42,609 nt of DNA. Origin: a virus. This document shows, piece after piece, positions 6,770-14,343 of the stretch (position 1 is the first letter of the stretch; each line of letters begins with the position of its first letter). The notes beneath the pieces were generated by a model, which saw only the letters and a list, made by a program, of their open reading frames with translations, did not search any database and had not been told where the DNA came from. Location: positions 1 through 42,609 of the IMG/VR virus record IMGVR_UViG_3300032080_000010; one strand, given 5' to 3'. The position numbers and the translations under genes are program-made.

Positions 6770-7188
6770 GCATCTACGACGACCCCGAAGACCGATGCAC
6801 CACGCCCAGCCGGCGCCGGTTCTTCGGCAACCGCAGCCCCAAGAAGCAGGCCGAGGTGCGCGCCGCCGACCGCAAGGCGATGCACAAGCCGCCCGATGCG
6901 TTCATCGACCGCGCCGCCATGAAGGCCGCGCCCGGCAGCGAACTGGCCCGCGCCCGTATCGCGGCGCACGCCGCCTTTGATCCGCTGTGGCAGTCGGGCA
7001 AGTTCTCGCGCGGCGTGGCCTATGAGTGGCTCGCCTCGGAACTGGGCATTCCCGTGACAGCCTGCCACATGGTGCTGTTCGACGTTGCCATGTGCGGGAA
7101 AGTGGTGGCGATCTGCTCGGCGGATTCGGCTTGCAAACAGGCGGCCTTTGATCTGGTCGCCAACGACTTCGAGGATTTGACGAAATGA
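6766..7188 (+). CDS. DUF3268-type zinc-finger-containing protein, 140 aa
   Basis: The segment from about residue 68 (HAAFDPLWQSGKFSRGVAYE) to CHMVLFDVAMCGKVVAIC matches the DUF3268 pattern in which His and Cys residues are spaced as metal ligands. The N-terminal 50 residues are basic. The C-terminus ends NDFEDLTK, again resembling the shared acidic tail. ATGA overlaps on both sides place it in one translation-coupled string with the methyltransferase and the polymerase. Confidence 0.8.
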   Translation: MSIYDDPEDRCTTPSRRRFFGNRSPKKQAEVRAADRKAMHKPPDAFIDRAAMKAAPGSELARARIAAHAAFDPLWQSGKFSRGVAYEWLASELGIPVTACHMVLFDVAMCGKVVAICSADSACKQAAFDLVANDFEDLTK

Positions 7189-9521
7189 CCGACGATATCG
7201 CAATGCCCCGCCAGCGCCTGGCGTTCATGGACTTGGAGACCTACTCTACCGTTCCGATTCGCCACGGCGCCTGGGCCTATGCCGAGGGCGCCGAGGTACT
7301 GCTGTGGGCCTATGCGCTCAACGACGGCCCCGTGATGGTGTGGGATCTGACCAGCGGCGACCCGATGCCGGCCGGCCTAGCGGCGATCCTCGTCGACGAC
7401 GATATCACCACCGTGTGGCACAACGGCAGCATGTTTGACACCACGGTGCTTAAAGTCGCCATGGGCATCGACATCGCCCTGCCCCGGCTGCACGACACGA
7501 TGGTCCAGGCGCTCCAGCACAGTCTGCCGGGTTCGCTGGGCGCGCTCTGCGAGGTGCTGGGCGTGCCGAGTGACAAAGCCAAGGACAAGGCCGGCAAGGA
7601 ACTGATCCGCCTGTTCTGCGTCCCCTTGCCTTATCGCTTTCCCTACGCGCGCAAGGACTTCGCCACCAAGGCCGAGTATGATGCGGCGAAGTTGGCGGCC
7701 AGCGAGGCGTGGACCGGCCGCGCCACGGCCAAGACGCACCCGGCTGACTGGGCGCGGTTCAAGGAGTACGCCGCCTTCGATATCGTCGCCATGCGCGAGG
7801 TGTACAAGCGCATGCCTATGTGGAATTGCAAGTTGCCATACGAGCGCGAGATATTCCACGTCGACCAGCGCATCAACCGGCGCGGCATGTATATCGACCT
7901 CGACCTCGCGCGCGGCGCGCTGGCGGCGGTGGACGAGGAACAGGAACTGCTGCGCGAGCGCACCTACGAAATGACCAACGGCCAGGTACAAAGCGCCAGC
8001 AAACGCGACCAGCTGCTGCTCCATATCCTGGAGAACTACGGCGTGGACCTGCCCGACATGCAGAAGTCCACCTTGGAGCGGCGCATCGCCGACCCTGATC
8101 TGCCCGAAGGCCTCAAGGAACTGCTGCGCGTGCGCCTGTCGACGGCCACCACCAGCACCAGCAAGTATGTGGCGCTGCTCAACTGCGTCAGCAGCGACGG
8201 GCGCCTGCGCGGCACCAAGCAGTATTGCGGCGCCGCACGCACCGGGCGCTGGGCCGGCCGGCTGTTCCAGCCGGACAATCTCCCAAGTCGAGGACTCATG
8301 TCTGAGGAGCAGATCGAACTGGGCATCGAGGCGTTGAAGGATGGCACGGCCGGCATGCTGTTCGAGGATGTGATGTGGTTGACCAGCTCCGCCATTCGCG
8401 GGTGCATTGCGGCGCCGCCAGGCAAGAAACTGGTGGTGGCCGACTTGTCGAACATCGAGGGGCGTGGCATAGCGTACCTGGCCGGCGAGCAGTGGAAGCT
8501 CGACGCCTTCCGCGCGTTCGACGAGGGGCGCGGCGAGGACTTGTACAAAATGGCCTACGCCAAGTCATTCGGCATCAAGGCGGCCGACGTGACCAAGGAC
8601 CAGCGGCAGATCGGGAAAGTTCAAGAACTCGCCCTGGCGTATCAGGGCGGCGTGGGCGCGTTCGTCACCTTCGCGGCCGGCTACGGGCTAGACCTGGAAG
8701 AACTGGCCGAGAAGGCGCAGCGCTACATTCCCGGCGAGGTGTGGGGCCAGTCTTCGATCATGCTGGAATGGCACCGCAGCAAGGGGCGCGACCCCGCCGC
8801 GCAGTACGGCTTGTCGGACCGCGCGTGGCTGGTGTGCGAGTCTTTCGTCCTCGGCTGGCGCGCCGGCCATGCCAACATCAAGGCATGGTGGCACGACCTG
8901 GAGGACAAGATCCGCCAGGCCATCACCACGCCCGGCACCACCTACGCCAGCGGCAAGCTCAAGATCCGCCGCGACGGCGCCTGGCTGCGCGTGGTGCTGC
9001 CGTCCGGCCGCGCGCTCTGCTATCCCGGCCCTGCGCTACAGGCCGAGCGCAAGAAGAAAGACGAGACCGAAACGGCCGACGTCGAGACCGTGCGGGCGGT
9101 GGAGTCGGACAGTGGCGACGGGCGCATGTCGATCACCTACCTGGGCATGAACCAATACACCCGGAAGTGGGGCCGCATCCACACATACGGGGGCAAAAAC
9201 GCGGAGAACGATACGCAAGGGTTTGCGCGCGACGTGATGGCCTGGAATATGCCGATCATCGACGGCGGCTACTTTGACGGCGAGGAATTTATCGACGGGC
9301 TGCGCGCGCTGGAGATGCACGGCGAGCGCGACGACCGGCCCGAGCACCTGCAGGGCTATGGCGCCGTTCTCACAGTTCACGATGAAATAGTTGCTGAGGT
9401 GCAAGACGACCCCCGTTACAACCCCGAGCACCTGGCCGCGCTGCTGTGCGCCCCGCCCCCGTGGGCATTAGACATGCCGCTGGCCGCCGCCGGCTTCGAG
9501 TCGTACCGCTACAAGAAATAA
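7185..9521 (+). CDS. Family A DNA polymerase with 3'-5' exonuclease, 778 aa
   Basis: The exonuclease domain has FMDLETYS (about residues 14-21), WHNGSMFDTTVL, and FDIVAMREVYKRM as Exo III. The polymerase domain has motif A VVADLSNIEGRG (about 417-428; DYSQIELR in E. coli), motif B around KVQELALAYQGGVGAF and motif C TVHDEIVAEV (about 730). There is no 5' nuclease domain. The phage therefore encodes its own replicative polymerase. Start overlaps the DUF3268 stop (ATGA). A copy of the repeated promoter begins at the last base of its stop codon. Confidence 0.96.
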   Translation: MTDDIAMPRQRLAFMDLETYSTVPIRHGAWAYAEGAEVLLWAYALNDGPVMVWDLTSGDPMPAGLAAILVDDDITTVWHNGSMFDTTVLKVAMGIDIALPRLHDTMVQALQHSLPGSLGALCEVLGVPSDKAKDKAGKELIRLFCVPLPYRFPYARKDFATKAEYDAAKLAASEAWTGRATAKTHPADWARFKEYAAFDIVAMREVYKRMPMWNCKLPYEREIFHVDQRINRRGMYIDLDLARGALAAVDEEQELLRERTYEMTNGQVQSASKRDQLLLHILENYGVDLPDMQKSTLERRIADPDLPEGLKELLRVRLSTATTSTSKYVALLNCVSSDGRLRGTKQYCGAARTGRWAGRLFQPDNLPSRGLMSEEQIELGIEALKDGTAGMLFEDVMWLTSSAIRGCIAAPPGKKLVVADLSNIEGRGIAYLAGEQWKLDAFRAFDEGRGEDLYKMAYAKSFGIKAADVTKDQRQIGKVQELALAYQGGVGAFVTFAAGYGLDLEELAEKAQRYIPGEVWGQSSIMLEWHRSKGRDPAAQYGLSDRAWLVCESFVLGWRAGHANIKAWWHDLEDKIRQAITTPGTTYASGKLKIRRDGAWLRVVLPSGRALCYPGPALQAERKKKDETETADVETVRAVESDSGDGRMSITYLGMNQYTRKWGRIHTYGGKNAENDTQGFARDVMAWNMPIIDGGYFDGEEFIDGLRALEMHGERDDRPEHLQGYGAVLTVHDEIVAEVQDDPRYNPEHLAALLCAPPPWALDMPLAAAGFESYRYKK

Positions 9522-9554
9522 CTTGCACAAGTAAATACTTGCGTGTATAGTTCT
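9521..9554 (+). promoter_or_regulatory. Early promoter/operator repeat, copy 1
   Basis: The -35 TTGCAC (9523-9528) and -10 TATAGT (9546-9551) are separated by exactly 17 bp, a strong sigma70 match. A 12-bp palindrome ACTTGCACAAGT (9521-9532) covers the -35, and a third ACTTG half-site follows at 9537. Identity with copies 2 and 3 runs for 34 bp, and with copy 2 for 40 bp. It drives the 84-residue gene and those after it. Confidence 0.9.
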
Positions 9555-9588
9555 TACATCAGCAGCGCAAACCGAACCGGAGATCAAA

Positions 9589-9843
9589 ATGGCAAAACTT
9601 ACAGGCGCACAAATAACTTCGATAGAGACGGTCCTGTACCACATGGGCCGCGCTCAAAAATTACTCAACGACGATTGCGTTATCGTAGGCCGAACTAAAG
9701 TAAAGCAGACAACCACCGAAGACTTTGCCAGGGCAGACGGCCTCGCGCTGCAGCCTATAGCTAAAGATATCGGCTCTGATCTAGTAGGTTTTGAAATGGC
9801 CGCCGAATACTTACGCAATTTCCTGAAATTTAACACTAAATAA
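9589..9843 (+). CDS. Hypothetical protein, 84 aa, AT-richer than neighbours
   Basis: This is the first gene after promoter copy 1, with CCGGAG upstream of its ATG. The protein is helical and lacks recognisable motifs (TGAQITSIETVLYHMGRAQK at the start). Codon use is noticeably more AT-rich than the flanking polymerase and HTH genes, suggesting recent acquisition together with the promoter cassette. A GC hairpin follows the stop. Function unknown. Confidence 0.7.
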   Translation: MAKLTGAQITSIETVLYHMGRAQKLLNDDCVIVGRTKVKQTTTEDFARADGLALQPIAKDIGSDLVGFEMAAEYLRNFLKFNTK

Positions 9844-9847
9844 AACC

Positions 9848-9865
9848 GCCCGCCACCCGGCGGGC
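9848..9865. other. Intercistronic GC hairpin
   Basis: A perfect 7-bp stem GCCCGCC (9848-9854)/GGCGGGC (9859-9865) encloses ACCC, just after the stop at 9843. There is no T-run on the plus side, so it is a probable attenuator or mRNA 3'-end stabiliser. Confidence 0.55.
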
Positions 9866-9892
9866 ATCCTCCACCCTCCCAAGGACCAAACC

Positions 9893-10219
9893 ATGAACAC
9901 GAAAAACGAAAACGCGCTGCTCGACCTGGCCGCCGACATCCTCAAGTGCAAGAACGACGCCGCACTGTGCCGCGCGCTGGACGTGGCGCCGCCGGTCGCC
10001 AGCAAGATCCGCCACGCGCGCCTGCCGGTGGGCGCCAGCATGGTGGTGAAGCTCCACGAGACCACAGGCATGGCCGTCGCCGACATCAAGGCCTACATCA
10101 CCCACGGCCCGCAGCAGGTGGCGAAGCCGCAGACCCGACTTACCGTGCACCCGGGGCGTCCGACCAGCAATACGGCGGAAGCATTCGAGGTGCTGTTCGC
10201 CCCGAAAGGTCCAAAATGA
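9893..10219 (+). CDS. Helix-turn-helix protein, 108 aa
   Basis: Residues about 8-65 form a compact helical domain with an HTH signature (DAALCRALDVAPPVASKIRH), followed by RLPVGASMVVKLHETTGM, as in lambda-repressor-like phage proteins. The C-terminal 40 residues are proline/basic and probably disordered. AAGGA precedes the ATG. It lies between two copies of the promoter repeat and is a second candidate, besides the 1990-1640 regulator, for binding those operators. Confidence 0.75.
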   Translation: MNTKNENALLDLAADILKCKNDAALCRALDVAPPVASKIRHARLPVGASMVVKLHETTGMAVADIKAYITHGPQQVAKPQTRLTVHPGRPTSNTAEAFEVLFAPKGPK

Positions 10220-10632
10220 AAACCGTTCTCCTCCTCGGCGGCCCGGCCGCCGGCCAGCGCGTCGAAGTCCACGGCGGCATGACCAGCTATCCCGCTCCTG
10301 GGTTCTTCGAGTTCTACAAACTCGTCCCGATGTGCTCGCACGGCGAGGTGCACTGGTTCGGCGTGCTCGACGGCGCCGACCCGCTGGCGCTGCTCATTGC
10401 GGGGTATCCATCGGTAGAAGCACCACGGCCGGTTGTCCACCGCGACGGTAAGAGCGTGGTAGACGCCGCACTGGCGGCGATTGCCTACGACAAAGCGATC
10501 AACACATGTGCCGACACGCCCGACGCGATGTCGTCCTACTGCACGGCGCAGGGTGACACCTTGGATACCCTGTACGCCGACTGGATCACCAAGAGCCGCG
10601 CCGTGCTCGCCGAGTACCGGGTGCCGCTGTGA
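10216..10632 (+). CDS. Hypothetical protein, 138 aa
   Basis: Starts at the ATG at 10216, overlapping the HTH gene's stop (ATGA); the longer upstream frame is antisense-like noise. The N-terminus MKTVLLLGGPAAGQRVEV and a FFEFYKLVPM strand suggest a small beta domain of a type seen in phage accessory proteins. Two cysteines lie in the C-terminal half. No enzymatic motif is visible. Function unknown. Confidence 0.7.
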   Translation: MKTVLLLGGPAAGQRVEVHGGMTSYPAPGFFEFYKLVPMCSHGEVHWFGVLDGADPLALLIAGYPSVEAPRPVVHRDGKSVVDAALAAIAYDKAINTCADTPDAMSSYCTAQGDTLDTLYADWITKSRAVLAEYRVPL

Positions 10633-10796
10633 TGCGCCTGTTCCTTAGCGCGTGGGTCGTCCTGCTGGTGTTGTTCATCTGGTGGATCGCCCAGATTCCG
10701 GCGCCACCAGCCAAACCCGAAACGCTCACCTGTGTCCGGGTCAAGGAAGTCACCCCGGCCGGAACGATCAACTACCTTTGCGAGGTGCGGAAATGA
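10632..10796 (+). CDS. Small membrane protein, 54 aa
   Basis: The ATG at 10632 overlaps the previous TGA (TGATG) and the end overlaps the next start (ATGA). One N-terminal transmembrane helix (LFLSAWVVLLVLFIWWIAQI) is followed by a short periplasmic tail with two cysteines (TCVRVKEV...YLCEV). The compact coupling supports it as a real gene. Function unknown. Confidence 0.65.
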   Translation: MRLFLSAWVVLLVLFIWWIAQIPAPPAKPETLTCVRVKEVTPAGTINYLCEVRK

Positions 10797-10978
10797 AACG
10801 CATCAATCGTCCACTGATGCTGTCCTTGGCGATGTGCGGCATGCTGAACCGGCACTGCGAGGCGGTGCCGATGGACCGCACCACCTACGCCGCTGTGCGC
10901 GATCCGGCCGACCGTGACCAGCGCAAGCAAGAGGCCAAGCGCGCCCGCCGCGCCCAACTGAAACGAGGTAAGAAATGA
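10793..10978 (+). CDS. Small basic protein, 61 aa
   Basis: The N-terminus is hydrophobic with cysteines (LMLSLAMCGMLNRHC) and could be a short membrane or signal-like segment. The C-terminal half is strongly basic (RKQEAKRARRAQLKRGKK), suited to contacting nucleic acid or the membrane surface. Overlaps both neighbours by 4 nt. Function unknown. Confidence 0.6.
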   Translation: MKRINRPLMLSLAMCGMLNRHCEAVPMDRTTYAAVRDPADRDQRKQEAKRARRAQLKRGKK

Positions 10979-11280
10979 AACGCCCACTGCGCGAGAGCGA
11001 TATCGAAAAGTACTTGGTTAAGCGCGTCAAGGAACTGGGCGGCGAGTGCCGGAAAATTCAGTTCATTGGCCGGCCGGGCGCGCCGGATCGGCTGGTGATG
11101 CTGCCGCCGTCCGAGTACCCCGCCGCCTGGGACCGTGCGTGTACCATCTGGGTCGAACTCAAAGCCCCCGGCAAAAAGGCCGAGCCGCACCAGGCCCGCG
11201 AGCACGCGCGCATGCGCAAGATGGGCCAGCGCGTGGTGGTCATTGACTCGTACGAACAGGTCGAGGAGTTATTCAAATGA
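10975..11280 (+). CDS. VRR-NUC domain nuclease, 101 aa
   Basis: A single-domain VRR-NUC protein: MKRPLRESDIEKYLVKRVKE, then RKIQFIGRPGAPDRLVML supplying the catalytic Asp, VELKAPGKKAEPHQ giving the ExK motif, and RMRKMGQRVVVIDS. VRR-NUC is a PD-(D/E)XK nuclease family that can resolve branched DNA; stand-alone versions are standard in phages that also carry DUF2800/DUF2815 and a SNF2 helicase, as here. Likely acts on replication or recombination intermediates. Confidence 0.92.
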   Translation: MKRPLRESDIEKYLVKRVKELGGECRKIQFIGRPGAPDRLVMLPPSEYPAAWDRACTIWVELKAPGKKAEPHQAREHARMRKMGQRVVVIDSYEQVEELFK

Positions 11281-11516
11281 AAATCTATATCTCAGATCAT
11301 GACGTGCCACACGCGGTGCCCGAGGACGGCAGCGAGAGCGACATCGACGGTTTTACGCGGTTCGTTAAACTGGATGACGCCCGCGCGGCGTTGGTCGAGA
11401 TCACGGACGTTGTCGCCCAGCGAAACAAGCGCATCGCCGAGCTGGAAGCGGAACTCGCGGACCTGGTTCACCCGTTCGACCTCGCCGCCTACCGCGAAAA
11501 GAACTTGCACAAGTAA
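11277..11516 (+). CDS. Hypothetical protein, 79 aa
   Basis: It has a short N-terminal beta-type segment (MKIYISDHDVPHAV), then a helix with coiled-coil character (VVAQRNKRIAELEAELADLV). The last six codons (NLHK and stop among them) are supplied by the promoter repeat at 11503, so the gene's 3' end coincides with regulatory DNA. ATGA overlap with the VRR-NUC gene. Function unknown. Confidence 0.65.
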   Translation: MKIYISDHDVPHAVPEDGSESDIDGFTRFVKLDDARAALVEITDVVAQRNKRIAELEAELADLVHPFDLAAYREKNLHK

Positions 11517-11536
11517 ATACTTGCGTGTATAGTTCT
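11503..11536 (+). promoter_or_regulatory. Early promoter/operator repeat, copy 2
   Basis: TTGCAC (11505-11510), 17-bp spacer, TATAGT (11528-11533), with the ACTTGCACAAGT palindrome at 11503-11514. The -35 half lies inside the coding end of the upstream gene, whose TAA stop is part of the repeat. The untranslated leader is also similar to that of copy 1 (ACCGGAGA before the ATG). Confidence 0.9.
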
Positions 11537-11563
11537 TACATCGCAACCCAACCGGAGAACACC

Positions 11564-11779
11564 ATGTCCCGTTCCATTGAACCACTCGCAATCCGCCGCG
11601 CCGCCCAGCTCAAAGCGCTGGCGCAGGTGCGCAACACCCTGCCGCGCCACGACATGCGCACCGTCGAAGAACTGTTTGACCTGGCCTGCGCCAGTGGCTT
11701 CGACGTCAGCCACCTGTCCGACAAGCAGCTCGAACTGATCGACACCCTGGCGGCCACCTACCTGCGCGAGGTGGCGTGA
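11564..11779 (+). CDS. Hypothetical protein, 71 aa
   Basis: First gene after promoter copy 2; ATG at 11564 follows CCGGAGAACACC. The in-frame start at 11525 lies within the promoter and is rejected. The protein is small, helical and mildly acidic (TVEELFDLACASGFDVSHLS), with no known domain. Overlaps the next ATG by 1 nt. Confidence 0.7.
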   Translation: MSRSIEPLAIRRAAQLKALAQVRNTLPRHDMRTVEELFDLACASGFDVSHLSDKQLELIDTLAATYLREVA

Positions 11780-11970
11780 TGAACGCTCCGCGCGCCACAA
11801 CACCACCCCCGGTGCCGCCGAAGACGATCTGGTCGGCCGACAAAACCCTGCGCGACGAATTCGCCATGGCTGCGCTGACCGGCGCCATGTCGCGCGGCTG
11901 GCGCAACCCGACCGACGTCGCCAAGGAAGTCTACGCCGTCGTCGACGCCATGCTGGAGGCCCGCAAATGA
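11779..11970 (+). CDS. Hypothetical protein, 63 aa
   Basis: A proline-rich N-terminus (TTPPPVPPKTIW) is followed by a helical stretch (LRDEFAMAALTGAMSRGWRN) similar in style to small conserved proteins of other proteobacterial phages. TGATG and ATGA junctions on either side. Function unknown. Confidence 0.7.
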   Translation: MNAPRATTPPPVPPKTIWSADKTLRDEFAMAALTGAMSRGWRNPTDVAKEVYAVVDAMLEARK

Positions 11971-12116
11971 TTATGAAAAGCCTCGATTGGGCGCACAAGA
12001 ACGGCACCTTCGGCATGTTGGTTTGGGTGGCTGGCGCCACGTTCGCATGCTGTACGGGCCTGGCGTTCATCGCCATCATCCACGATGTCATCAAGGATTC
12101 AAATGCAAACCGCTAA
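11967..12116 (+). CDS. Small membrane protein, 49 aa
   Basis: Starts at the ATG at 11967 overlapping the previous stop; a second ATG at 11973 is possible. One transmembrane helix (MLVWVAGATFACCTGLAFIA) with a short polar N-terminus and a charged C-terminal tail. Its last 14 nt overlap the next gene in another frame. Function unknown. Confidence 0.6.
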   Translation: MIMKSLDWAHKNGTFGMLVWVAGATFACCTGLAFIAIIHDVIKDSNANR

Positions 12117-12465
12117 TCTCACCCCGCCCTTCCTCGACTTCTGGACCGCACGCGCCGAGGGCGTGCCGGCCGCCGATCTCGAATTTCGCGCCAACGGTAC
12201 GCTGTGCGTTCGCGTGCTGCGCAACGGCCCGGCCGGCATCGATGGCGTGATGGTGCTCGACTACAGCACGAACTGGGCGTTGACCGGTCCGCTGGTGGAG
12301 AAGTACGATCTCACGCTGCGCCCGCTGTCAGAAAACGTGTGGTCAGCGTACGGCAGCTATTACGGCGACGGCACCGAGCAGGAGGGCGACACCCCGCTGG
12401 TCGCCATCTGCCGCGCCGTCGTGCGCGCCGTGTTCGGCGACGAGGTGGAGGATTTGCCATGCTAG
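12103..12465 (+). CDS. DUF2591 family phage protein (NinX-like), 120 aa
   Basis: The pattern LDYSTNWALTGPLVEKY, then VWSAYGSYYGDG, DTPLVAICRAVVRAVFGDEV matches the DUF2591 family found in many enterobacterial and other phages (lambdoid NinX-related). Biochemical role is not established. Start chosen at the ATG at 12103; the upstream ATG at 12085 would extend into the membrane-protein gene. Confidence 0.82.
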   Translation: MQTANLTPPFLDFWTARAEGVPAADLEFRANGTLCVRVLRNGPAGIDGVMVLDYSTNWALTGPLVEKYDLTLRPLSENVWSAYGSYYGDGTEQEGDTPLVAICRAVVRAVFGDEVEDLPC

Positions 12466-12641
12466 AGAAACTCTACACCATCGAACTGGTCGCACGCCGC
12501 CGCTGGTGGGTGACGCCCTATATCCACTTGCTGGCCGGACTGTGCGCCCTGATGGGCACCGAGCCGGATTGCGAGAAGGCCGGTAAGTTCGTCGCCAAGT
12601 GGGGCTTCAAATATGAGTCGAAATTGAAAGAGGTGAAGTGA
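12459..12641 (+). CDS. Small hydrophobic protein, 60 aa
   Basis: The ATG at 12459 lies just inside the DUF2591 gene. A central apolar segment (WWVTPYIHLLAGLCALMG) suggests a single membrane pass, followed by a positively charged tail. Function unknown. Confidence 0.6.
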   Translation: MLEKLYTIELVARRRWWVTPYIHLLAGLCALMGTEPDCEKAGKFVAKWGFKYESKLKEVK

Positions 12642-12877
12642 TGCGTAAAGCCGACGAGATCACCCTGTACGCGGCCCTGCGCGACCTGCACGGCGGTCCG
12701 TTCAACGCCAAGCGCTGCCCCGAATTCGCTGATGCGGTGGGCGTGTTCTTCGGCATCCAGCCGAAACGCGTGTACGGTCTGCTCGAAAAGTGGGTACGCC
12801 TCGGCTGGTGGGAGTACGGCGTTTCCGTTCGCGCGGGATGGTTCACCCCCGAGGCGCCGGAAAGGATCGAGCCGTGA
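12641..12877 (+). CDS. Small winged-helix-like protein, 78 aa
   Basis: Two or three helices followed by a Trp-rich wing-like segment (VYGLLEKWVRLGWWEYGVSV) suggest a compact wHTH fold; this is inferred from pattern only. TGATG junction with the upstream gene and GTGA junction with the SNF2 helicase, which it may assist. Confidence 0.6.
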   Translation: MRKADEITLYAALRDLHGGPFNAKRCPEFADAVGVFFGIQPKRVYGLLEKWVRLGWWEYGVSVRAGWFTPEAPERIEP

Positions 12878-14259
12878 TCATCACCCCCCGCGATTTTACG
12901 CCCCGGCCCTACCAGAAAATAATCACAAACTTCATCTTAGAGAACGAGCGCTGCGGTATCTGGGCTGGTCTTGGGCTTGGGAAAACGACAAGTTCTCTCA
13001 ACGCCATTGACGTGCGCCAGATGCTCAGCAATAAACCGGCGCTGGTCATCGCCCCCAAGCGGGTGGCCACTACCACCTGGCCCGACGAGGTCAAGAAGTG
13101 GAACCACCTGTCGCACCTCACCGTGCTGCCGATCACCGGATCGGAGAAGGAACGGTTACGCGCGCTGCGCTACGATGCTAACATTTACACAATTAATTTT
13201 GAGCAACTACCCTGGTTAGTTGAACATTTCGGCGACCGCTGGCCGTTCGAGGACGTCTACGCCGACGAGTCGACCAAGCTCAAGGGCTTCCGGCTGCGCC
13301 AGGGCACCCAGCGCGCCAAGGCGCTAGGCCGGGTGGCCCACACGAAGATCAAGACGCTCACCGAGTTGACCGGCACGCCGGCGCCGAATGGCCTGATCGA
13401 CCTGTGGGGGCAGGCGTGGTTCCTCGACAAGGGCGAACGACTTGGCCGCACCTTCGACGCGTTCAAGCAGCGGTGGTTCCAGAAGTCGTACGACGGCTTC
13501 GGCATAACCCCGCATGAGCACGCGCAGGATCAGATCCAGCGTGCGCTGCAGGACATATGCTTGACGATCGACGCCAAAGACTGGTTCAAGCTGGAAGACC
13601 CGATCGTCAATAATATCTACGTCGACATGCCAAGCAAGGCGCGCGCGCACTACGAGGACATGGAGAAGCGCATGTACACCGAGCTGGCCGCCGATCGGAG
13701 CATGGACGCCACGAACAAGGCGATCAAGACGATGCGGTGCTTGCACATCACTAGCGGGTTCTCGTTCTACGGCGAGGACAAGCAGTGGATGGACCTGCAC
13801 GACTCGAAGCTGCAGGCGCTGGAGGAGATCATCGAGGAGGCCGCCGGCATGCCGGTACTGGTCGCCTACCAGTGGGTGCCGAGCCTGGCCCGGTTGCAGA
13901 AGGCATTCCCCGATGGCATTCTGCTGTCGACGAACGAAGGCTTGCGGCGCGCGCAGGCCGGCGAGGGCCGGGTGTGGTTCGGCCACCCGCAGAGCATGGG
14001 GCACGGTGTCGACGGCCTGCAGGAGCACAGCAACATCATGGTGTACTTCGACCACTGGTGGAACCTGGAGGAGCGCGACCAGGTGCTCGGGCGCGTAGGC
14101 CCCACCCGTCAGATGCAGGCCGGGAAGAACCGCCCAGTGTTCGTGCACAACCTGATCGCTTCGGGAACGGTCGACGAGCAAGTGATCGAGCGCGTAGAAT
14201 CTAAGCGCTCAGTGCAGGACGTGCTACTAGCGGCGATGAAGGCAAAAGGCTACGCGTAA
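12874..14259 (+). CDS. SNF2-family DNA helicase/ATPase, 461 aa
   Basis: Starts at GTG 12874, overlapping the upstream TGA. The FTPRPYQKIITNFILE Q-like motif is followed by Walker A GLGLGKT (about residues 32-38), the DEST Walker B box (about 130), GTPAPNGLIDLWGQ, and C-terminal motifs YFDHWWNLEERDQVLGRVG and GPTRQ (about 395-410). Small SNF2 proteins of this kind accompany DUF2800, DUF2815 and VRR-NUC in many phages and probably remodel replication or recombination intermediates. An AT-rich patch occurs near 13180-13220. Confidence 0.93.
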   Translation: MIITPRDFTPRPYQKIITNFILENERCGIWAGLGLGKTTSSLNAIDVRQMLSNKPALVIAPKRVATTTWPDEVKKWNHLSHLTVLPITGSEKERLRALRYDANIYTINFEQLPWLVEHFGDRWPFEDVYADESTKLKGFRLRQGTQRAKALGRVAHTKIKTLTELTGTPAPNGLIDLWGQAWFLDKGERLGRTFDAFKQRWFQKSYDGFGITPHEHAQDQIQRALQDICLTIDAKDWFKLEDPIVNNIYVDMPSKARAHYEDMEKRMYTELAADRSMDATNKAIKTMRCLHITSGFSFYGEDKQWMDLHDSKLQALEEIIEEAAGMPVLVAYQWVPSLARLQKAFPDGILLSTNEGLRRAQAGEGRVWFGHPQSMGHGVDGLQEHSNIMVYFDHWWNLEERDQVLGRVGPTRQMQAGKNRPVFVHNLIASGTVDEQVIERVESKRSVQDVLLAAMKAKGYA

Positions 14260-14264
14260 AAATA

Positions 14265-14298
14265 ACTTGCACAAGTAAATACTTGCGTGTATAGTTCT
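14265..14298 (+). promoter_or_regulatory. Early promoter/operator repeat, copy 3
   Basis: TTGCAC (14267-14272), 17-bp spacer, TATAGT (14290-14295); the palindrome ACTTGCACAAGT is at 14265-14276. It starts 5 bp after the SNF2 stop and serves the last early transcription segment. Confidence 0.9.
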
Positions 14299-14343
14299 AC
14301 TCATGGGCAGCGCAACGGGCGCGGCGGAATTGGAGAAACTACA

